A DNA stretch of 64,000 bases from Staphylococcus debuckii (GCF_003718735.1 NZ_CP033460.1:2232001-2296000), one strand, 5' to 3'. Positions 16,716-27,181 are shown, counted from the stretch's first letter. The notes: generated from the sequence alone by a model not told the origin. Program-made: numbers and translations.

Positions 16716-17657
16716 TTATTTATTTTCTGGATAGATTTCTTCTTCTGCTTCTTCGGTTGTTTCAGCTTTCTTTCCTGCTAGGAGCATCATCCAAGTTGCT
16801 GCAATGAACGGCAAGGTGAAGACTGGCAAGCCGAATGGTTTCAGCCAAGTGACCAGTCCTGCATGCATCACGACGGTCATTATGATTCCGAAGAGCATGC
16901 TGGCGTATTTGTTGAAGACTGATGCTTCTTTGAAAGTTACTCCTAGTGCAAGAATGACTAAGATCACATTGTAACCATATAATCCAGCATTGATTTCGTC
17001 ATGGTTAGCACCGAACATCATGACGACAATGACACCAATGATATTCGCGATAATTGCGAAGATGCCAGCTTTACGAGATGCGATGAAGATACCTATTAAT
17101 ATGATAAAGCCGCCTATTGCGCTTTTAACTAAGAAAATTTCACTGAATCCGTCTAGGAAGGTCAAGATAGTGTTAATAGACTGATGTGAAAATTGAATTT
17201 CTTTCACGACTGATGGCAAGATACTGACATCTGCGTTAACGTATTCGAATTGGAATGACATGAAGAGGAACATCCAACTGATGAATACGTAGGGCATCGT
17301 CAACATTGGCAAGTCGAAGCGGTTTAATAATGCTCTGAAGGCTGCTCCGACAGGCATGGTCAATATGACTGCAAGCAAGGTAATGATGATACTTCTCCAA
17401 CCTGGAACTAAGAAAACGGTTAATGCTACTCCTGTCAACACAGGGTTGAAGCCTGCGAGTCCATCGTTGATTTCTTGTTTGGAATAGTTAGTGACAGGTG
17501 CTAAGAAATAGGCAAGGATACTGGAAAGTAATGCGGCTAATCCTACTTTCCAATTTCCGATAAATAATCCAATTAAGATAAATAGTCCTGTCCATATATT
17601 ATCTAATAATATAACTTGTGAAATATTCTTTAATATGATGCGTGTAAACTGGCGCAT
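16716..17657 (-). CDS. Urea transporter (UT family)
   Basis: 313 aa with about ten membrane segments in the duplicated pattern of UT-family channels. Characteristic stretches are DNIWTGLFILIGLFIGNW (19-36) and GLAGFNPVLTGVAL (66-79), with the second-half counterpart INAGLYGYNVILVILAL. It passes urea across the membrane. It lies immediately upstream of and divergent from ureA, so the roughly 300-bp gap holds both promoters and probably couples uptake to hydrolysis. Confidence 0.9.
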   Translation of the reverse strand: MRQFTRIILKNISQVILLDNIWTGLFILIGLFIGNWKVGLAALLSSILAYFLAPVTNYSKQEINDGLAGFNPVLTGVALTVFLVPGWRSIIITLLAVILTMPVGAAFRALLNRFDLPMLTMPYVFISWMFLFMSFQFEYVNADVSILPSVVKEIQFSHQSINTILTFLDGFSEIFLVKSAIGGFIILIGIFIASRKAGIFAIIANIIGVIVVMMFGANHDEINAGLYGYNVILVILALGVTFKEASVFNKYASMLFGIIMTVVMHAGLVTWLKPFGLPVFTLPFIAATWMMLLAGKKAETTEEAEEEIYPENK

Positions 17658-17846
17658 TCAACTTCACCTGATTTCATTGATTTGTAAACATATCGATTTT
17701 ACCAAAAATAATTCAAGTTGAAAATCATTATATAATTTATGCTGGTTTGTTTGGATAGAAAATCGGGTATATTTTATTATCTTTCAAAGAAATGAAAAAA
17801 TTAATTATAATTATTTAAAACTTTAGTTGTGTTTTATACTATTTTG

Positions 17847-17874
17847 TTGTCAAAGCACAGTTTTATTTTAAAAT
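17847..17874 (+). promoter_or_regulatory. Candidate promoter of the urease operon
   Basis: TTGTCA and TAAAAT are separated by 16 bp, giving a leader of about 85 nt before ureA. The rest of the 308-bp gap between the urea transporter and ureA is AT-rich, and I saw no clear operator in it. Confidence 0.45.
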
Positions 17875-17965
17875 GCAGAGCGGTAATTCTTGTATATTAA
17901 ATCGAATGGTTTTAGAATAAATAAGCAACATATTTTCAAATTACGGTTGAAAGAAGGGATTTATT

Positions 17966-18268
17966 GTGCATTTCACGCAACGTGAACAAGATAAATTGAT
18001 GCTTGTTGTAGCAAACGACTTAGCACGCAGACGCCAATCACGCGGATTAAAATTAAATTATCCAGAAGCAGTCGCAATTATCAGTTATGAAATGTTAGAA
18101 GGTGCCAGAGACGGCAAAACTGTCGCAGAACTGATGAGTTATGGCCGACAAATTCTAAATAAGGATGATGTCATGGAAGGTGTTTCTGACATGATTCCTG
18201 ATTTAGAGATTGAAGCAACATTTCCTGATGGAACGAAATTAATCACAATACACCACCCTATCGTTTAA
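17966..18268 (+). CDS. ureA: Urease subunit gamma UreA
   Basis: 100 aa, the standard gamma length, starting [11 protein letters not shown] as in other staphylococci. Gamma, beta and alpha subunits together form the nickel urease that splits urea to ammonia and carbonic acid. The start is GTG after a modest AAGAAGGG. It is the first gene of ureABCEFGD. The final VHHPIV-type end (ITIHHPIV) is the family C-terminus. Confidence 0.96.
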   Translation: MHFTQREQDKLMLVVANDLARRRQSRGLKLNYPEAVAIISYEMLEGARDGKTVAELMSYGRQILNKDDVMEGVSDMIPDLEIEATFPDGTKLITIHHPIV

Positions 18269-18282
18269 AAAAGGAGGCAAAC

Positions 18283-18699
18283 ATGATGAAGCCTGGTGAA
18301 ATTATAGTTAAGAAAACTGAAATCGAAATCAACAAAGGTACAGACGATTCTGAAACAGTCATCACGGTTAAAAACATTGGTGACCGCCCTATCCAAGTCG
18401 GCTCTCATTATCACTTTTTCGAAGCCAATACAGGTTTGAAATTCGATAGAGAAAAAGCCTATGGAAAACACTTAGATATTCCTGCTGGTGCAGCTGTAAG
18501 ATTCGAACCTGGGGATGAAAAGAAAGTACAGCTTGTGGAATACAATGGCAAACGCCGCATCTATGGATTCCGAGGTTTAGTGAATGGCGCAATCGATGAA
18601 GAACGTGTCTTCCGAGTGGAAAATGGTCATCCGAATGCTGGCGCTAAAAATGATGCCGGTAAACAAAATGCGAATAAAGAAAGTGGGTATAATCGATGA
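18283..18699 (+). CDS. ureB: Urease subunit beta UreB
   Basis: 138 aa. [18 protein letters not shown] and the [17 protein letters not shown] block (about residues 29-45) are hallmark UreB sequence. The C-terminal tail after residue 115 (NAGAKNDAG...) is low-complexity and variable between species. It begins 14 bp after ureA behind AAGGAGG, and its last four bases overlap the ureC ATG (ATGA), indicating coupled translation of the structural subunits. Confidence 0.96.
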   Translation: MMKPGEIIVKKTEIEINKGTDDSETVITVKNIGDRPIQVGSHYHFFEANTGLKFDREKAYGKHLDIPAGAAVRFEPGDEKKVQLVEYNGKRRIYGFRGLVNGAIDEERVFRVENGHPNAGAKNDAGKQNANKESGYNR

Positions 18700-20411
18700 G
18701 TTTTAAAATGACACAATCTCAATATACAAGTTTGTACGGTCCCACTATCGGCGATGCTATCCGCTTAGGGGATACAAATTTATTTGCGACAATTGAAAAA
18801 GACTTTGCAAACTATGGGGACGAAGCAACATTCGGCGGGGGAAAATCAGTGCGTGACGGTATGGCGCAAAACCCAAACGTGACACGTGATGATCGCTATG
18901 TTGCAGATACAGTCATCACAAATGCTGTCATTATTGATTATGACAAAGTTTATAAAGCAGATTTAGGTATTAAAAACGGCTATATTATGAAATACGGTAA
19001 AGCTGGCAACCCAGATATTATGGATGATGTCGATATAATTATCGGTGCTTCTACGGATATTATTTCTGGCGAAGGTAAAATTATTACAGCTGGCGGTATT
19101 GATACGCATGTTCACTTTATCAACCCTGAACAAGCTTATGTAGCGCTCGAAAGTGGTGTTACTACGCATATCGGAGGCGGTACGGGTGCTTCTGAAGGTG
19201 CCAAAGCTACAACTGTTGCGCCAGGTCCTTGGCATATCCATCGTATGTTAGAAGCGGCTGAAGGCCTTCCAATTAATGTTGGATTTACAGGAAAAGGCCA
19301 AGCGCATAACCATACTGCTTTAATTGAACAAATCCACGCAGGCGCTATCGGTCTGAAAGTCCACGAAGACTGGGGTGCTACTCCATCCGCTTTAAGTCAT
19401 GCCTTAGATGTAGCAGATGATTATGATGTACAAATTGCTTTGCACGCAGATACTTTGAATGAAGCAGGTTTCATGGAAGATACAATGAAAGCGATCAATG
19501 ACCGTGTGATTCATATGTATCACACAGAAGGTGCAGGCGGCGGCCATGCTCCAGATTTAATTAAATCTGCAAGCTATCCGAATGTCCTTCCTTCATCTAC
19601 TAATCCAACACTCCCTTACACAGTCAATACAATAGACGAACATTTAGATATGGTTATGATTACTCACCACTTGAATGCTTCTATCCCTGAAGATGTGGCA
19701 TTCGCAGATTCTCGTATTAGAAAAGAAACCATTGCAGCCGAAGACGTACTGCAAGATATGGGTGTCTTCAGTATGGTCAGCTCCGACTCTCAAGCAATGG
19801 GACGTGTCGGCGAAGTGATTACACGTACTTGGCAAGTTGCACACCGTATGAAAGAACAACGCGGCTATTTAGACGGCGACCAAGAGTATAATGATAACAA
19901 TCGTATCAAACGTTATATTGCTAAATATACAATCAACCCTGCTATTACACACGGTATTTCTGAATATGTCGGTTCAATTGAAGAAGGCAAACTTGCAGAC
20001 CTTGTGATTTGGGACCCAGCGTTCTTCGGGGTCAAACCTGAAATGGTCCTTAAAGGCGGTATGATCAATACTGCAGTCAATGGTGATGCAAATGGTTCTA
20101 TCCCTACTTCCGAACCTTTAAAATATCGTAAAATGTACGGTCAATACGGCGGTAATTTAACAGGCACGAGTATCACATTCGTTTCTAATATTGCATATAT
20201 GAACGATATCGAACGTCAATTGTCCTTGCACCGTATGGTAAGACCGGTCAAAGGTATTCGTAAACTGACTAAGAAAGATATGAAAAATAATGGTGAAACA
20301 CCTAAACTCGATGTCGACCCGCAAACTTATGAAGTATTCGTAGACGGCAAATTAATTACTAGCGAACCTGCAAAAGAATTGCCGCTTGCACAACGTTACT
20401 TCTTATTCTAG
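18696..20411 (+). CDS. ureC: Urease catalytic subunit alpha UreC
   Basis: 571 aa, full length. Nickel ligands and catalytic elements are visible: HVH (His138, His140), the carbamylated lysine in [12 protein letters not shown] (Lys221, with the following VHE histidine), and [10 protein letters not shown]. The mobile flap reads MITHHLN, with Thr323 where most ureases have Cys (MVCHHL). The same substitution is documented for S. xylosus urease, which remains active. [11 protein letters not shown] and the C-terminal RYFLF are conserved. Confidence 0.97.
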   Translation: MSFKMTQSQYTSLYGPTIGDAIRLGDTNLFATIEKDFANYGDEATFGGGKSVRDGMAQNPNVTRDDRYVADTVITNAVIIDYDKVYKADLGIKNGYIMKYGKAGNPDIMDDVDIIIGASTDIISGEGKIITAGGIDTHVHFINPEQAYVALESGVTTHIGGGTGASEGAKATTVAPGPWHIHRMLEAAEGLPINVGFTGKGQAHNHTALIEQIHAGAIGLKVHEDWGATPSALSHALDVADDYDVQIALHADTLNEAGFMEDTMKAINDRVIHMYHTEGAGGGHAPDLIKSASYPNVLPSSTNPTLPYTVNTIDEHLDMVMITHHLNASIPEDVAFADSRIRKETIAAEDVLQDMGVFSMVSSDSQAMGRVGEVITRTWQVAHRMKEQRGYLDGDQEYNDNNRIKRYIAKYTINPAITHGISEYVGSIEEGKLADLVIWDPAFFGVKPEMVLKGGMINTAVNGDANGSIPTSEPLKYRKMYGQYGGNLTGTSITFVSNIAYMNDIERQLSLHRMVRPVKGIRKLTKKDMKNNGETPKLDVDPQTYEVFVDGKLITSEPAKELPLAQRYFLF

Positions 20412-20425
20412 GAGGTAGAGTATTA

Positions 20426-20878
20426 ATGATTATAGAAGAAATTGTTGGCAATATTGCTAACCTTTCACCAGAAGAGAAACAAAAGCATATGGAAAAAGTC
20501 TACCTTGAAAATTCTGATTTAGTAAAAAGAATACAACGTGTCACTACAGACCATGGCAATGAAATCGGTATTCGCTTAAAAAATCCTGTAGATTTAGAAT
20601 ATGGAGATATCCTCTATCAAGATGACCATAATATGATTGTAGTAGATGTCAATTCTGAAGACCTCTTAGTGATACAACCGCGTTCTTTGAAGGAAATGGG
20701 AGATATTGCGCATCAACTCGGCAATCGCCACTTACCTGCACAATTTACTGAAAATGAAATGCTTGTGCAATACGATTATCTAGTTGAAGATTTATTGAAA
20801 TCACTAGGTATTCCTTACAAACGAGAAGATCGCAAAGTCAACAAAGCATTCAGACATATCGGACATTCACATGATTGA
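20426..20878 (+). CDS. ureE: Urease accessory protein UreE (nickel metallochaperone)
   Basis: 150 aa. It delivers nickel to the apo-urease complex. The central [17 protein letters not shown] and the region ending in [14 protein letters not shown] with a terminal HIGHSHD are typical, the short His-containing tail being the nickel site. A GGAGG lies 14 bp after the ureC stop. The last 8 bp overlap ureF. Confidence 0.94.
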   Translation: MIIEEIVGNIANLSPEEKQKHMEKVYLENSDLVKRIQRVTTDHGNEIGIRLKNPVDLEYGDILYQDDHNMIVVDVNSEDLLVIQPRSLKEMGDIAHQLGNRHLPAQFTENEMLVQYDYLVEDLLKSLGIPYKREDRKVNKAFRHIGHSHD

Positions 20879-21560
20879 TCATCAAGCTTTAAGATTGTTT
20901 CAATTTTGCGACTCTCAATTTCCTACAGGTGCGTTTAGCCATTCTTTCGGGCTTGAAACTTATATTCAACGCGGTACAGTGCATGATGAAGAAACCTTTA
21001 AAGAATGGTTGAGACTCTTTTTAAGTGAACAATTAACATATGCTGACGGGTTAGCAATCCGTCTCGTGTACGAAGCCTTAAATCAAAATGATACTGAGAA
21101 AATCTTACGTTTAGATCGCATGCTCTTCGTACAAAATGTACCTAGAGAGACACGTACAGGTACTAAACAAATGGGTACACGCATGGTAAAACTTGCGAAT
21201 GAATTATATGACAGCCAGTGGATACAGTGGTACGAAGCAGAGTATCAAGCAAAACAAGTGAAATTGCATCCTGCGATTTGCTTTACAATGCTCGGCCATT
21301 TCCTTGGCATTGATATTGAAATGATTATAGATTACTATCTGTATCAAAATGTTTCAGCGTTGACGCAAAATGCCGTGAGAGCTATTCCGCTTGGGCAAAC
21401 TGCTGGGCAACGTGTAGTTACAGATATGATTACTTTCATGAAAAATACCAGAGACCATATCTTTGAACTTGCAGAATCAGAATTCGGTATCACAGCTCCT
21501 GGTTTAGAAATGAATCAGATGGAGCATGAAAACGTTAATGTCAGAATTTTTATTTCATAG
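20871..21560 (+). CDS. ureF: Urease accessory protein UreF
   Basis: 229 aa, mostly helical. The N-terminal [22 protein letters not shown] (residues 12-33) is diagnostic of UreF, which works with UreG and UreD in GTP-dependent carbamylation and nickel insertion. [17 protein letters not shown] near residue 170 is also conserved. It overlaps the end of ureE by 8 bp, and ureG follows with a fresh AGGAGG. Confidence 0.94.
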   Translation: MIDHQALRLFQFCDSQFPTGAFSHSFGLETYIQRGTVHDEETFKEWLRLFLSEQLTYADGLAIRLVYEALNQNDTEKILRLDRMLFVQNVPRETRTGTKQMGTRMVKLANELYDSQWIQWYEAEYQAKQVKLHPAICFTMLGHFLGIDIEMIIDYYLYQNVSALTQNAVRAIPLGQTAGQRVVTDMITFMKNTRDHIFELAESEFGITAPGLEMNQMEHENVNVRIFIS

Positions 21561-21572
21561 GAGGAATAATTG

Positions 21573-22187
21573 ATGACTCAACCTATTAAAATTGGAATCG
21601 GTGGACCTGTTGGCGCAGGAAAAACTGAACTCGTCGAAAAACTTGTCAGACATTTGTCTAAAGATATGAGCATCGGCGTTATTACAAATGATATTTATAC
21701 TAAAGAAGACGAAAAAATCTTAGTCAATACAGGTGTATTGCCTGCTGATCGTATTATCGGAGTCGAAACAGGAGGATGTCCGCATACGGCTATTCGTGAA
21801 GATGCCTCTATGAACTTTGCTGCTATCGATGAATTAATGGAACGCCATGGTGACTTAGATTTAATCTTTATTGAATCAGGCGGCGACAACTTAGCAGCTA
21901 CTTTCAGTCCGGAATTAGTTGACTTCTCTATTTATATTATTGACGTTGCACAAGGTGAAAAAATCCCGCGTAAAGGCGGACAAGGTATGATTAAATCTGA
22001 CTTCTTCGTTATTAACAAGACAGATTTAGCTCCTTATGTCGGCGCTTCTTTAGACCAAATGGCTGAAGATACCAATACTTTCCGCGGCAATCGTCCTTTC
22101 ACTTTCACTAATTTAAAAACTGAAGACGGTTTAGACCAAGTGATTGAATGGATTGAACGTGATGTATTACTTAAAGGATTAGCCTGA
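21573..22187 (+). CDS. ureG: Urease accessory GTPase UreG
   Basis: 204 aa SIMIBI-class GTPase that powers nickel insertion. The P-loop [11 protein letters not shown] lies at about 9-19, with the metal-binding CPH motif in [16 protein letters not shown] (about 63-78) and the guanine motif NKTD near 146-149. I start at the ATG, 8 bp after AGGAGG, rather than the TTG one codon earlier. The stop codon overlaps the ureD ATG (TGATG). Confidence 0.95.
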   Translation: MTQPIKIGIGGPVGAGKTELVEKLVRHLSKDMSIGVITNDIYTKEDEKILVNTGVLPADRIIGVETGGCPHTAIREDASMNFAAIDELMERHGDLDLIFIESGGDNLAATFSPELVDFSIYIIDVAQGEKIPRKGGQGMIKSDFFVINKTDLAPYVGASLDQMAEDTNTFRGNRPFTFTNLKTEDGLDQVIEWIERDVLLKGLA

Positions 22188-23026
22188 TGTCTAAAGAACC
22201 AGAATGGACAGGACAACTCAACCTGTCTATCTTTCATGATGGTGAACGGTCTGTTGCTCGAGATATCTTTTTCGAAAAAGCCTTGAAAGTCATCCGCCCT
22301 ATTTATTTAAATGGGTCGGATATTCCGACTTTCTATATTGTAAATGTCGGCGGCGGTTATTTAGATGGTGACCGTTATAAATTGAATGTACGTGTCCAAG
22401 AAAATGCAGCTGTGACACTCACATCTCAAGGCGCCACTAAAATTTATAAAACTTTAAAAGATCATGTTGAGCAGTATCAAAACTTTCACATTGAAGACAA
22501 TGCCTACTTAGAATATGTCGGTGACCCGATTATTGCCTATAAAGACGCTAACTTTTATCAGCATAATCAGTTTCATTTAGCGCAAACAGCCGCTATGTTT
22601 TACACTGATATTTTAACACCGGGTTATTCTCCAGATGAACGTCACTTTACTTATGATTCACTTCACTTATTGAATGAAATTTTTGTAGATGACGAACTCG
22701 TGGTATTTGATAATATGCTGTTAGATCCTAGTAAAAATAAGGTTGATGCGTTAGGCTATATGGAAGGTTATACGCATTTAGTTTCTTGTTATTTTATTCA
22801 TCCGGATATTACAAAACAAACCATTGATGAATTGTATGAGATAATGAAATCATTTTTAACAGACAATCAATGTAGAATCGGTATTACTGAGCTTGCGACC
22901 CACGGCTTAGCAATCCGTATTTTAGCACAGCAAACAGACCTCATCGAAGCTATTCTGAAAGAAGTACAAATTAAAGTAGTACAACAATTTTATAATCGTG
23001 AAGTCAATTTTTTAAGAAAATATTAA
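22187..23026 (+). CDS. ureD: Urease accessory protein UreD
   Basis: 279 aa. UreD is the scaffold that binds the apo-urease and recruits UreF and Ure[20 protein letters not shown] (about 47-65) and [13 protein letters not shown] (about 75-87) are family signatures. It is the last gene of the operon and is translationally coupled to ureG. No nickel transporter gene follows it here; a strong terminator does. Confidence 0.93.
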   Translation: MSKEPEWTGQLNLSIFHDGERSVARDIFFEKALKVIRPIYLNGSDIPTFYIVNVGGGYLDGDRYKLNVRVQENAAVTLTSQGATKIYKTLKDHVEQYQNFHIEDNAYLEYVGDPIIAYKDANFYQHNQFHLAQTAAMFYTDILTPGYSPDERHFTYDSLHLLNEIFVDDELVVFDNMLLDPSKNKVDALGYMEGYTHLVSCYFIHPDITKQTIDELYEIMKSFLTDNQCRIGITELATHGLAIRILAQQTDLIEAILKEVQIKVVQQFYNREVNFLRKY

Positions 23027-23031
23027 ATGCA

Positions 23032-23074
23032 AAAAAGCTGTCCAACTTTTCACTTGATTGTTGGACAGCTTTTA
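23032..23074 (+). terminator. Urease operon terminator
   Basis: Perfect 14-bp arms AAAAGCTGTCCAAC and GTTGGACAGCTTTT flank a 13-nt loop. The A-rich left arm also makes it usable from the minus strand for the sarR-like gene. Confidence 0.9.
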
Positions 23075-23231
23075 CTTATATACCCTTTCGATAATAAGTG
23101 CGTCAACAAGGACGTTCCCCCGTCACTTATAATGAAAGTTTCCTAACCCATTCAAAATTTACTTACTTTCTCTCTCTATCCTAATTCTCTAACTACTTGT
23201 TTTTGTATTTTTTAGTAATTAATTTTTAAAC

Positions 23232-23588
23232 TTAAAAAATTTTACCGATATCTGCACATAGTGCATCAATTTCTTTGCGTTGATTTTCATCAATAACTAA
23301 AATGACGGTTCTCTCGTCATTTTTGTTTCTTTTTTTACTTAGCAAATTACGTTCTTTTAATTTTTGAATCGCTTTGGAAATAAAATATGGTTTAAGATTC
23401 GATAATTGAATAATTTCCTTAACGTTAAATTCAGAACGATCTTTTTCGCTACTTTCGATATAGTTTAAGATAAATAACTCTTCAAACGAAATTTGATGTT
23501 CACTTTTAATGTGTCCATTAATTTCTCTTACCTTTTGAGCAACTTTGACAAATTTCGGAAGGTCATTAATAACTATTTTTTCTGTCAT
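23232..23588 (-). CDS. sarR: SarA-family winged-helix regulator, SarR-like
   Basis: 118 aa, one SarA/MarR winged-helix domain. The recognition region LKPYFISKAIQKLKERNLL and the beta-wing KKRNKNDERTVILV (about 81-94) match the family, with the invariant DER. Position right after ureD, and the KPY-xx-KAIQKLK stretch, make SarR the best match, since S. aureus sarR has this location. Members control virulence and cell-wall genes; the targets here are unknown. Confidence 0.82.
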   Translation of the reverse strand: MTEKIVINDLPKFVKVAQKVREINGHIKSEHQISFEELFILNYIESSEKDRSEFNVKEIIQLSNLKPYFISKAIQKLKERNLLSKKRNKNDERTVILVIDENQRKEIDALCADIGKIF

Positions 23589-23847
23589 TGGAATTCACTC
23601 CTTCATGGTGTTGTTTCAAGATGTTAGGTGAATTAACAAATAAATTTTGATTGAAGTTCGGTTATATGAATCATTCTATAACATTTTTCTATAATAATCC
23701 ATTTATTTTTGAAATTTAATAAACCGTTGCTCCAAAATCCCCTCTCTCACATCAGTTATTATTATTGTAATTTGAAATCCTCTGACTATCTCGAATTAAA
23801 TGCTTCAAGATATTCAAACAAAAATAAAGTAAAACAGACGTAGGTAC

Positions 23848-23905
23848 AAAATAATATTTCAACTTCTGCTTCTTGAACTGGCAGTAGTGATTTGAATATA
23901 AAATG
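23848..23905 (+). repeat. Dispersed repeat, TTGAACTGGCAGTAG module
   Basis: Shares AATAAT..TC, TTGAACTGGCAGTAG and TGAATA.AAAATG, in the same order and spacing, with 5361-5415. The 570-bp gap between the sarR-like gene and the DoxX-like gene otherwise holds the palindromic repeat at 23966, a terminator and no gene. Confidence 0.65.
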
Positions 23906-23965
23906 TACTGATGTGGGTAAATGAGATGAGTTAAGCTAACAGTGAAGTGATATTCGTTTTTTGCA

Positions 23966-24005
23966 GGCGAAAGTGTCGGGGCTCGAGGCCACCACCTAGA
24001 CACTA
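23966..24005 (-). repeat. Single copy of the AGTGTCTAGG/CGACACT palindromic repeat
   Basis: On the minus strand it reads AGTGTCTAGG, a variable TGGTGGCCTC, then GAGCCCCGACACTTTCGCC. Both constant blocks match the copies at 3649-3780 and 45339-45369, while the 10-nt centre differs. Confidence 0.8.
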
Positions 24006-24103
24006 CAACCAACATCTCCACTCCTCTGCTCCTACCCCACAGATAATTGTTCTCCCTAACTAAGCAACATCCCAAACCCAGCCTCAAATTGCTCTGCAAA
24101 ATA

Positions 24104-24145
24104 GAAAAAGAGGAACTAAGACAAAACAATGCCCCAGTTCCTCTT
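24104..24145 (-). terminator. Terminator after the DoxX-like gene
   Basis: AAGAGGAACT pairs with AGTTCCTCTT, with extra inner pairing, and is followed on the minus strand by TTTTTC. Confidence 0.8.
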
Positions 24146-24162
24146 ACCTTTATATCCAACAA

Positions 24163-24528
24163 TTATTTTTTGCAGCTTGGTAATGAGATTGTATCTAATG
24201 TAGATAAACCTGCAAGTTTCATTAAATCTAATGCATGTTGTGCGCCTGCTTTACCATGTCCTGCTTCATAGTGTTTATATGCTGCAACGCTTAACACTCC
24301 GAATGTTAATACTGTCGCAATACGTGTCATTTTTTTATTACCAAAGCTTAGTAAGAATAAAAGGCCACTTGTAGCTTCGATTGTCCCTGCTACAGTTACC
24401 ATATTACCAGGCAATCCAAAAACATTTTCGAAAGTTTCTTTCATTTGTGGGTTACCTTTTATTTTAGGTTCTGATGCTTGTAATAATTCTTTACCAACTT
24501 TAATATTGTTTAAATAGCGTAATAACAT
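24163..24528 (-). CDS. DoxX-like small membrane protein
   Basis: 121 aa with three or four hydrophobic segments (about 40-60, 66-84 and a C-terminal one). GLPGNMVTVAGTIEATSGLLFLL, with a polar residue inside the helix, resembles DoxX-family proteins. No catalytic residues can be assigned. It follows the flavin monooxygenase gene by 18 bp, so the two are very probably cotranscribed. A link to redox or sulfur chemistry, as proposed for some DoxX proteins, is only an analogy. Confidence 0.65.
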   Translation of the reverse strand: MLLRYLNNIKVGKELLQASEPKIKGNPQMKETFENVFGLPGNMVTVAGTIEATSGLLFLLSFGNKKMTRIATVLTFGVLSVAAYKHYEAGHGKAGAQHALDLMKLAGLSTLDTISLPSCKK

Positions 24529-24546
24529 AATGTGATACTCCTTTAA

Positions 24547-25596
24547 TTAATTATTGAAATAATCCTCTACTATGGGTTTTACCCTTTTTCCATAAAGTTT
24601 AATTGCTTTCATTACACGTTCGTGAGGCATGGAACCGACAGGAATGTGCAACATAAAACGGTTAATTCCTAATGTTTCTATGATATCAATCATTTTACGC
24701 GCCACCGTTTCTGGACTGCCGACGAACATTGCGCCTTGATCGCTGATTTCTCGTTGAAAATGTTCTTCAGTATATGGAGGCCAGTTGCGTTCTTTTGCAA
24801 TAATTTCATGGTGTATTTTCGTCGGTGTATAAAATTCTTGTTGCGCTTGTTCATCTGTGTCTGCAATATAACCCCAAGAATGAACCGCTACAGGCATATC
24901 TGCTAAATTAAATCCTCTTGATTCAGCCACTGCTCTGTACATGGCAATGTTTCGTTTAAAGCGTCTTGGATTGCCGCCTATAATCGCATAAGTAATCGGC
25001 AAACCGAATTCAGCTGCTCTTATAGAAGATTCTGGTGTACCGCCTGTGGCTAACCAAATCGGTATTTCTTTTTGTACAGCTCGTGGATATACACCACGTT
25101 CATCGATTGCAGGTCGCAAGCTACCTTGCCAAGAAACAATTTCATGCTGATTGATTTGTTTCAACAACTCTAATTTCTCCACAAAAAGTGTATCATAATC
25201 ATCCAAATCGTAACCGAATAATGGAAAAGACTCGATAAAAGAGCCACGTCCTACCATAATTTCAGCTCGTCCGTTAGAAACTGCATCTAAAGTTGCAAAG
25301 CGTTCGTATACACGTACAGGGTCATCGGAAGATAATACCGTTACAGCGGAACTTAAACGAATACGTTGTGTTAAAGAAGCTGCAGCAGCTAAGACGGTTA
25401 CCGGATCTGAAACCGCATAATCAGAACGATGATGTTCACCTAAACCATAAATATCAAGGCCTACCTCATCTGCAAGTTGTATTTCTTCTACTATGTTACG
25501 AATTCTCTGATCAGCTGATAACTTTTCTTGCACGCCATTTTCAGTGTGGATTTCATTGGTATCTGCAAAAGAAGTCATTCCAATTTCGAGTTTCAT
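24547..25596 (-). CDS. Luciferase-like (LLM class) flavin-dependent oxidoreductase
   Basis: 349 aa TIM-barrel flavoprotein of the bacterial luciferase family. Visible motifs are GLGEHHRSDYAVSDP (about 51-65), LSSAVTVLSSDDPVRVYE (about 82-99), and GRAEIMVGRGSFIESFPLFG. Such enzymes use reduced FMN, but the substrate cannot be deduced. I start at the ATG of MKLEIGM because GAGGTG is properly spaced from it; the GTG three codons upstream sits inside that site. It heads a two-gene unit with the DoxX-like gene. Confidence 0.82.
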   Translation of the reverse strand: MKLEIGMTSFADTNEIHTENGVQEKLSADQRIRNIVEEIQLADEVGLDIYGLGEHHRSDYAVSDPVTVLAAAASLTQRIRLSSAVTVLSSDDPVRVYERFATLDAVSNGRAEIMVGRGSFIESFPLFGYDLDDYDTLFVEKLELLKQINQHEIVSWQGSLRPAIDERGVYPRAVQKEIPIWLATGGTPESSIRAAEFGLPITYAIIGGNPRRFKRNIAMYRAVAESRGFNLADMPVAVHSWGYIADTDEQAQQEFYTPTKIHHEIIAKERNWPPYTEEHFQREISDQGAMFVGSPETVARKMIDIIETLGINRFMLHIPVGSMPHERVMKAIKLYGKRVKPIVEDYFNN

Positions 25597-25906
25597 ACAT
25601 TTCACCTCACTAGGTATATTTTTTATACCTGAATCATACCCTTTTCATATTATTAAGTCAATATTTTAAGTTCTTCCAGCTATTTTGACGTGTTTCTTCA
25701 ATATAAATGTAAAAAATCAATTCAAAGCTATTTTTATTTCTAAACATAAAAAAGAGACCTTATTACAGATCTACATAACAAAATTGATAGTATTTTATAA
25801 CATTCAGACTTCCGAAATTTCGATTTTATATATATATAAATACGCTAAAAATTAGACTAATCACTATTTAAAAAGGCAAAATCAATATTTTTAATTTTTC
25901 TGTTAA

Positions 25907-25923
25907 ATTACAACGTTGTAACA
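25907..25923 (-). promoter_or_regulatory. Candidate WalR box, distal, upstream of the ssaA-like gene
   Basis: The minus strand reads TGTTACAACGTTGTAAT, fitting TGTWAH-N5-TGTWAH. The centre is also a 14-bp perfect palindrome (TTACAACGTTGTAA), so another regulator is possible. It lies about 290 bp before the gene. Confidence 0.4.
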
Positions 25924-26037
25924 TAGTCGATATTTACATGTGATTAATATTGTTAAAAACGCTATAACATCGGTATTTAAGCCAACGACCACAAAGTAGA
26001 TGGTTATTACATGCAAGTATTTAATTATTAGAACTAA

Positions 26038-26054
26038 ATTACAAAATGATAACA
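26038..26054 (-). promoter_or_regulatory. Candidate WalR box, proximal, upstream of the ssaA-like gene
   Basis: The minus strand reads TGTTATCATTTTGTAAT, a full match to TGTWAH-N5-TGTWAH, 160 bp upstream of the ssaA-like start. In S. aureus, CHAP-domain SsaA genes belong to the WalKR regulon. The rest of this roughly 590-bp gap is AT-rich with no gene. Confidence 0.55.
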
Positions 26055-26213
26055 ACGCACACAAACCCAAAATTTTTTGGTAAAGTAAGTCTTGTCGTTA
26101 AGAGAAGTAAAAAAAACGCAATTAAGTAATTTAAAGTAATGTAAATATAGACACGAGATTTAATACTAAAATTAAAACAATTAGCTTATTTATCTTTAGG
26201 AGGATATTTAATT

Positions 26214-27038
26214 ATGAATAAAATCGCTACAACTACAATCGCTACTTTAGGAACTGGAATCGCAGCTTTAACTTTATCTCATCACGATGCAGATGCAGCT
26301 GAAAACAATAATGGATACAACCCTAACGATCCTTACTCATACAGCTACTCATATACAATCGACCAACAAGGTAACTACCACTATTCTTGGAAAGGTAACT
26401 GGAACCAAGACAACCGTTACAACAATGACTACTCAACATACGCTAAATACAACAATGGTTACAGCAATAACAATGCTAGCAACAACTACACTAGCTACAA
26501 TAATTACAACAATAACAATAGCTACAGCAACTACAACACAGCTAACAATAACTACAGCAATTACACTAGCTATAACAATAATAACGCAGGTTCTACACCA
26601 CGTACTGGTGGAATGGGTGCTACTTACTCAACATCTGATAACAACGTTCATGTAACTACAACTTCAGCACCTAAACAATCTTCAAACTACAGCACAATGG
26701 CTAACCGTGCTTCAAGTGGTGCTAACTACTACACTTCTGGTCAATGTACTTACTACGCATTTGATCGTTCAGGCGGTAAAGTAGGTTCAACTTGGGGCAA
26801 TGCTAATAACTGGGCTAACGCAGCAGCAGCAGCTGGTTACACAGTAAATAACAGCCCTGCAACAGGTGCTATCATGCAAACTAGCCAAGGTGCTTATGGT
26901 CACGTAGCTTACGTTGAAGGTGTTAACAGCAACGGTTCAGTTCGCGTTTCTGAAATGAACTATGGCCACGGCCCTGGTGTTGTAACTTCACGTACTATCT
27001 CAGCTAGCCAAGCAGCTGGATACAACTACATTCACTAA
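26214..27038 (+). CDS. ssaA: SsaA-like secreted CHAP-domain peptidoglycan hydrolase
   Basis: 274 aa. A Sec signal peptide ends near HHDADA-AEN (about residue 28), followed by about 100 residues very rich in Asn, Tyr and Ser (repeats like [13 protein letters not shown]) and a C-terminal CHAP amidase/endopeptidase domain from about 165. Catalytic Cys is in [11 protein letters not shown] and His in [17 protein letters not shown] precedes the ATG. Such proteins trim cell-wall cross-links. Position near the urease/sarR block parallels S. aureus ssaA genes. Two terminators follow. Confidence 0.88.
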   Translation: MNKIATTTIATLGTGIAALTLSHHDADAAENNNGYNPNDPYSYSYSYTIDQQGNYHYSWKGNWNQDNRYNNDYSTYAKYNNGYSNNNASNNYTSYNNYNNNNSYSNYNTANNNYSNYTSYNNNNAGSTPRTGGMGATYSTSDNNVHVTTTSAPKQSSNYSTMANRASSGANYYTSGQCTYYAFDRSGGKVGSTWGNANNWANAAAAAGYTVNNSPATGAIMQTSQGAYGHVAYVEGVNSNGSVRVSEMNYGHGPGVVTSRTISASQAAGYNYIH

Positions 27039-27056
27039 TTTTAAATATTAATATTC

Positions 27057-27095
27057 GACCGGTTGATAATAGATGTATCAGCCGGTCTTTTTATA
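27057..27095 (+). terminator. First of two tandem terminators after ssaA
   Basis: GACCGGTTGATA and TATCAGCCGGTC with a 7-nt loop, then TTTTTAT. Confidence 0.85.
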
Positions 27096-27106
27096 GGCAC
27101 AATAAT

Positions 27107-27152
27107 AGCCGGCAGTTTAGTTCAAGATACTAAGCTGTCGGCTTTATTTATT
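27107..27152 (+). terminator. Second tandem terminator after ssaA
   Basis: AGCCGGCAGTTTAG pairs with TAAGCTGTCGGCT with one bulge, followed by TTATTTATTTT. Back-to-back terminators suggest a very strong transcript upstream. Confidence 0.8.
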
Positions 27153-27181
27153 TTATTCATATACTTGTCTGATAAGTTGTG

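Noticed and set aside
23752..24162. A 136-codon frame on the minus strand
   Set aside because: It spans a palindromic repeat and a terminator hairpin, so it is fortuitous.
26287..26655. Thr/Ile-rich frame inside the ssaA-like gene
   Set aside because: It is a frame shadow of the Asn/Tyr-rich repeats of the CHAP protein.
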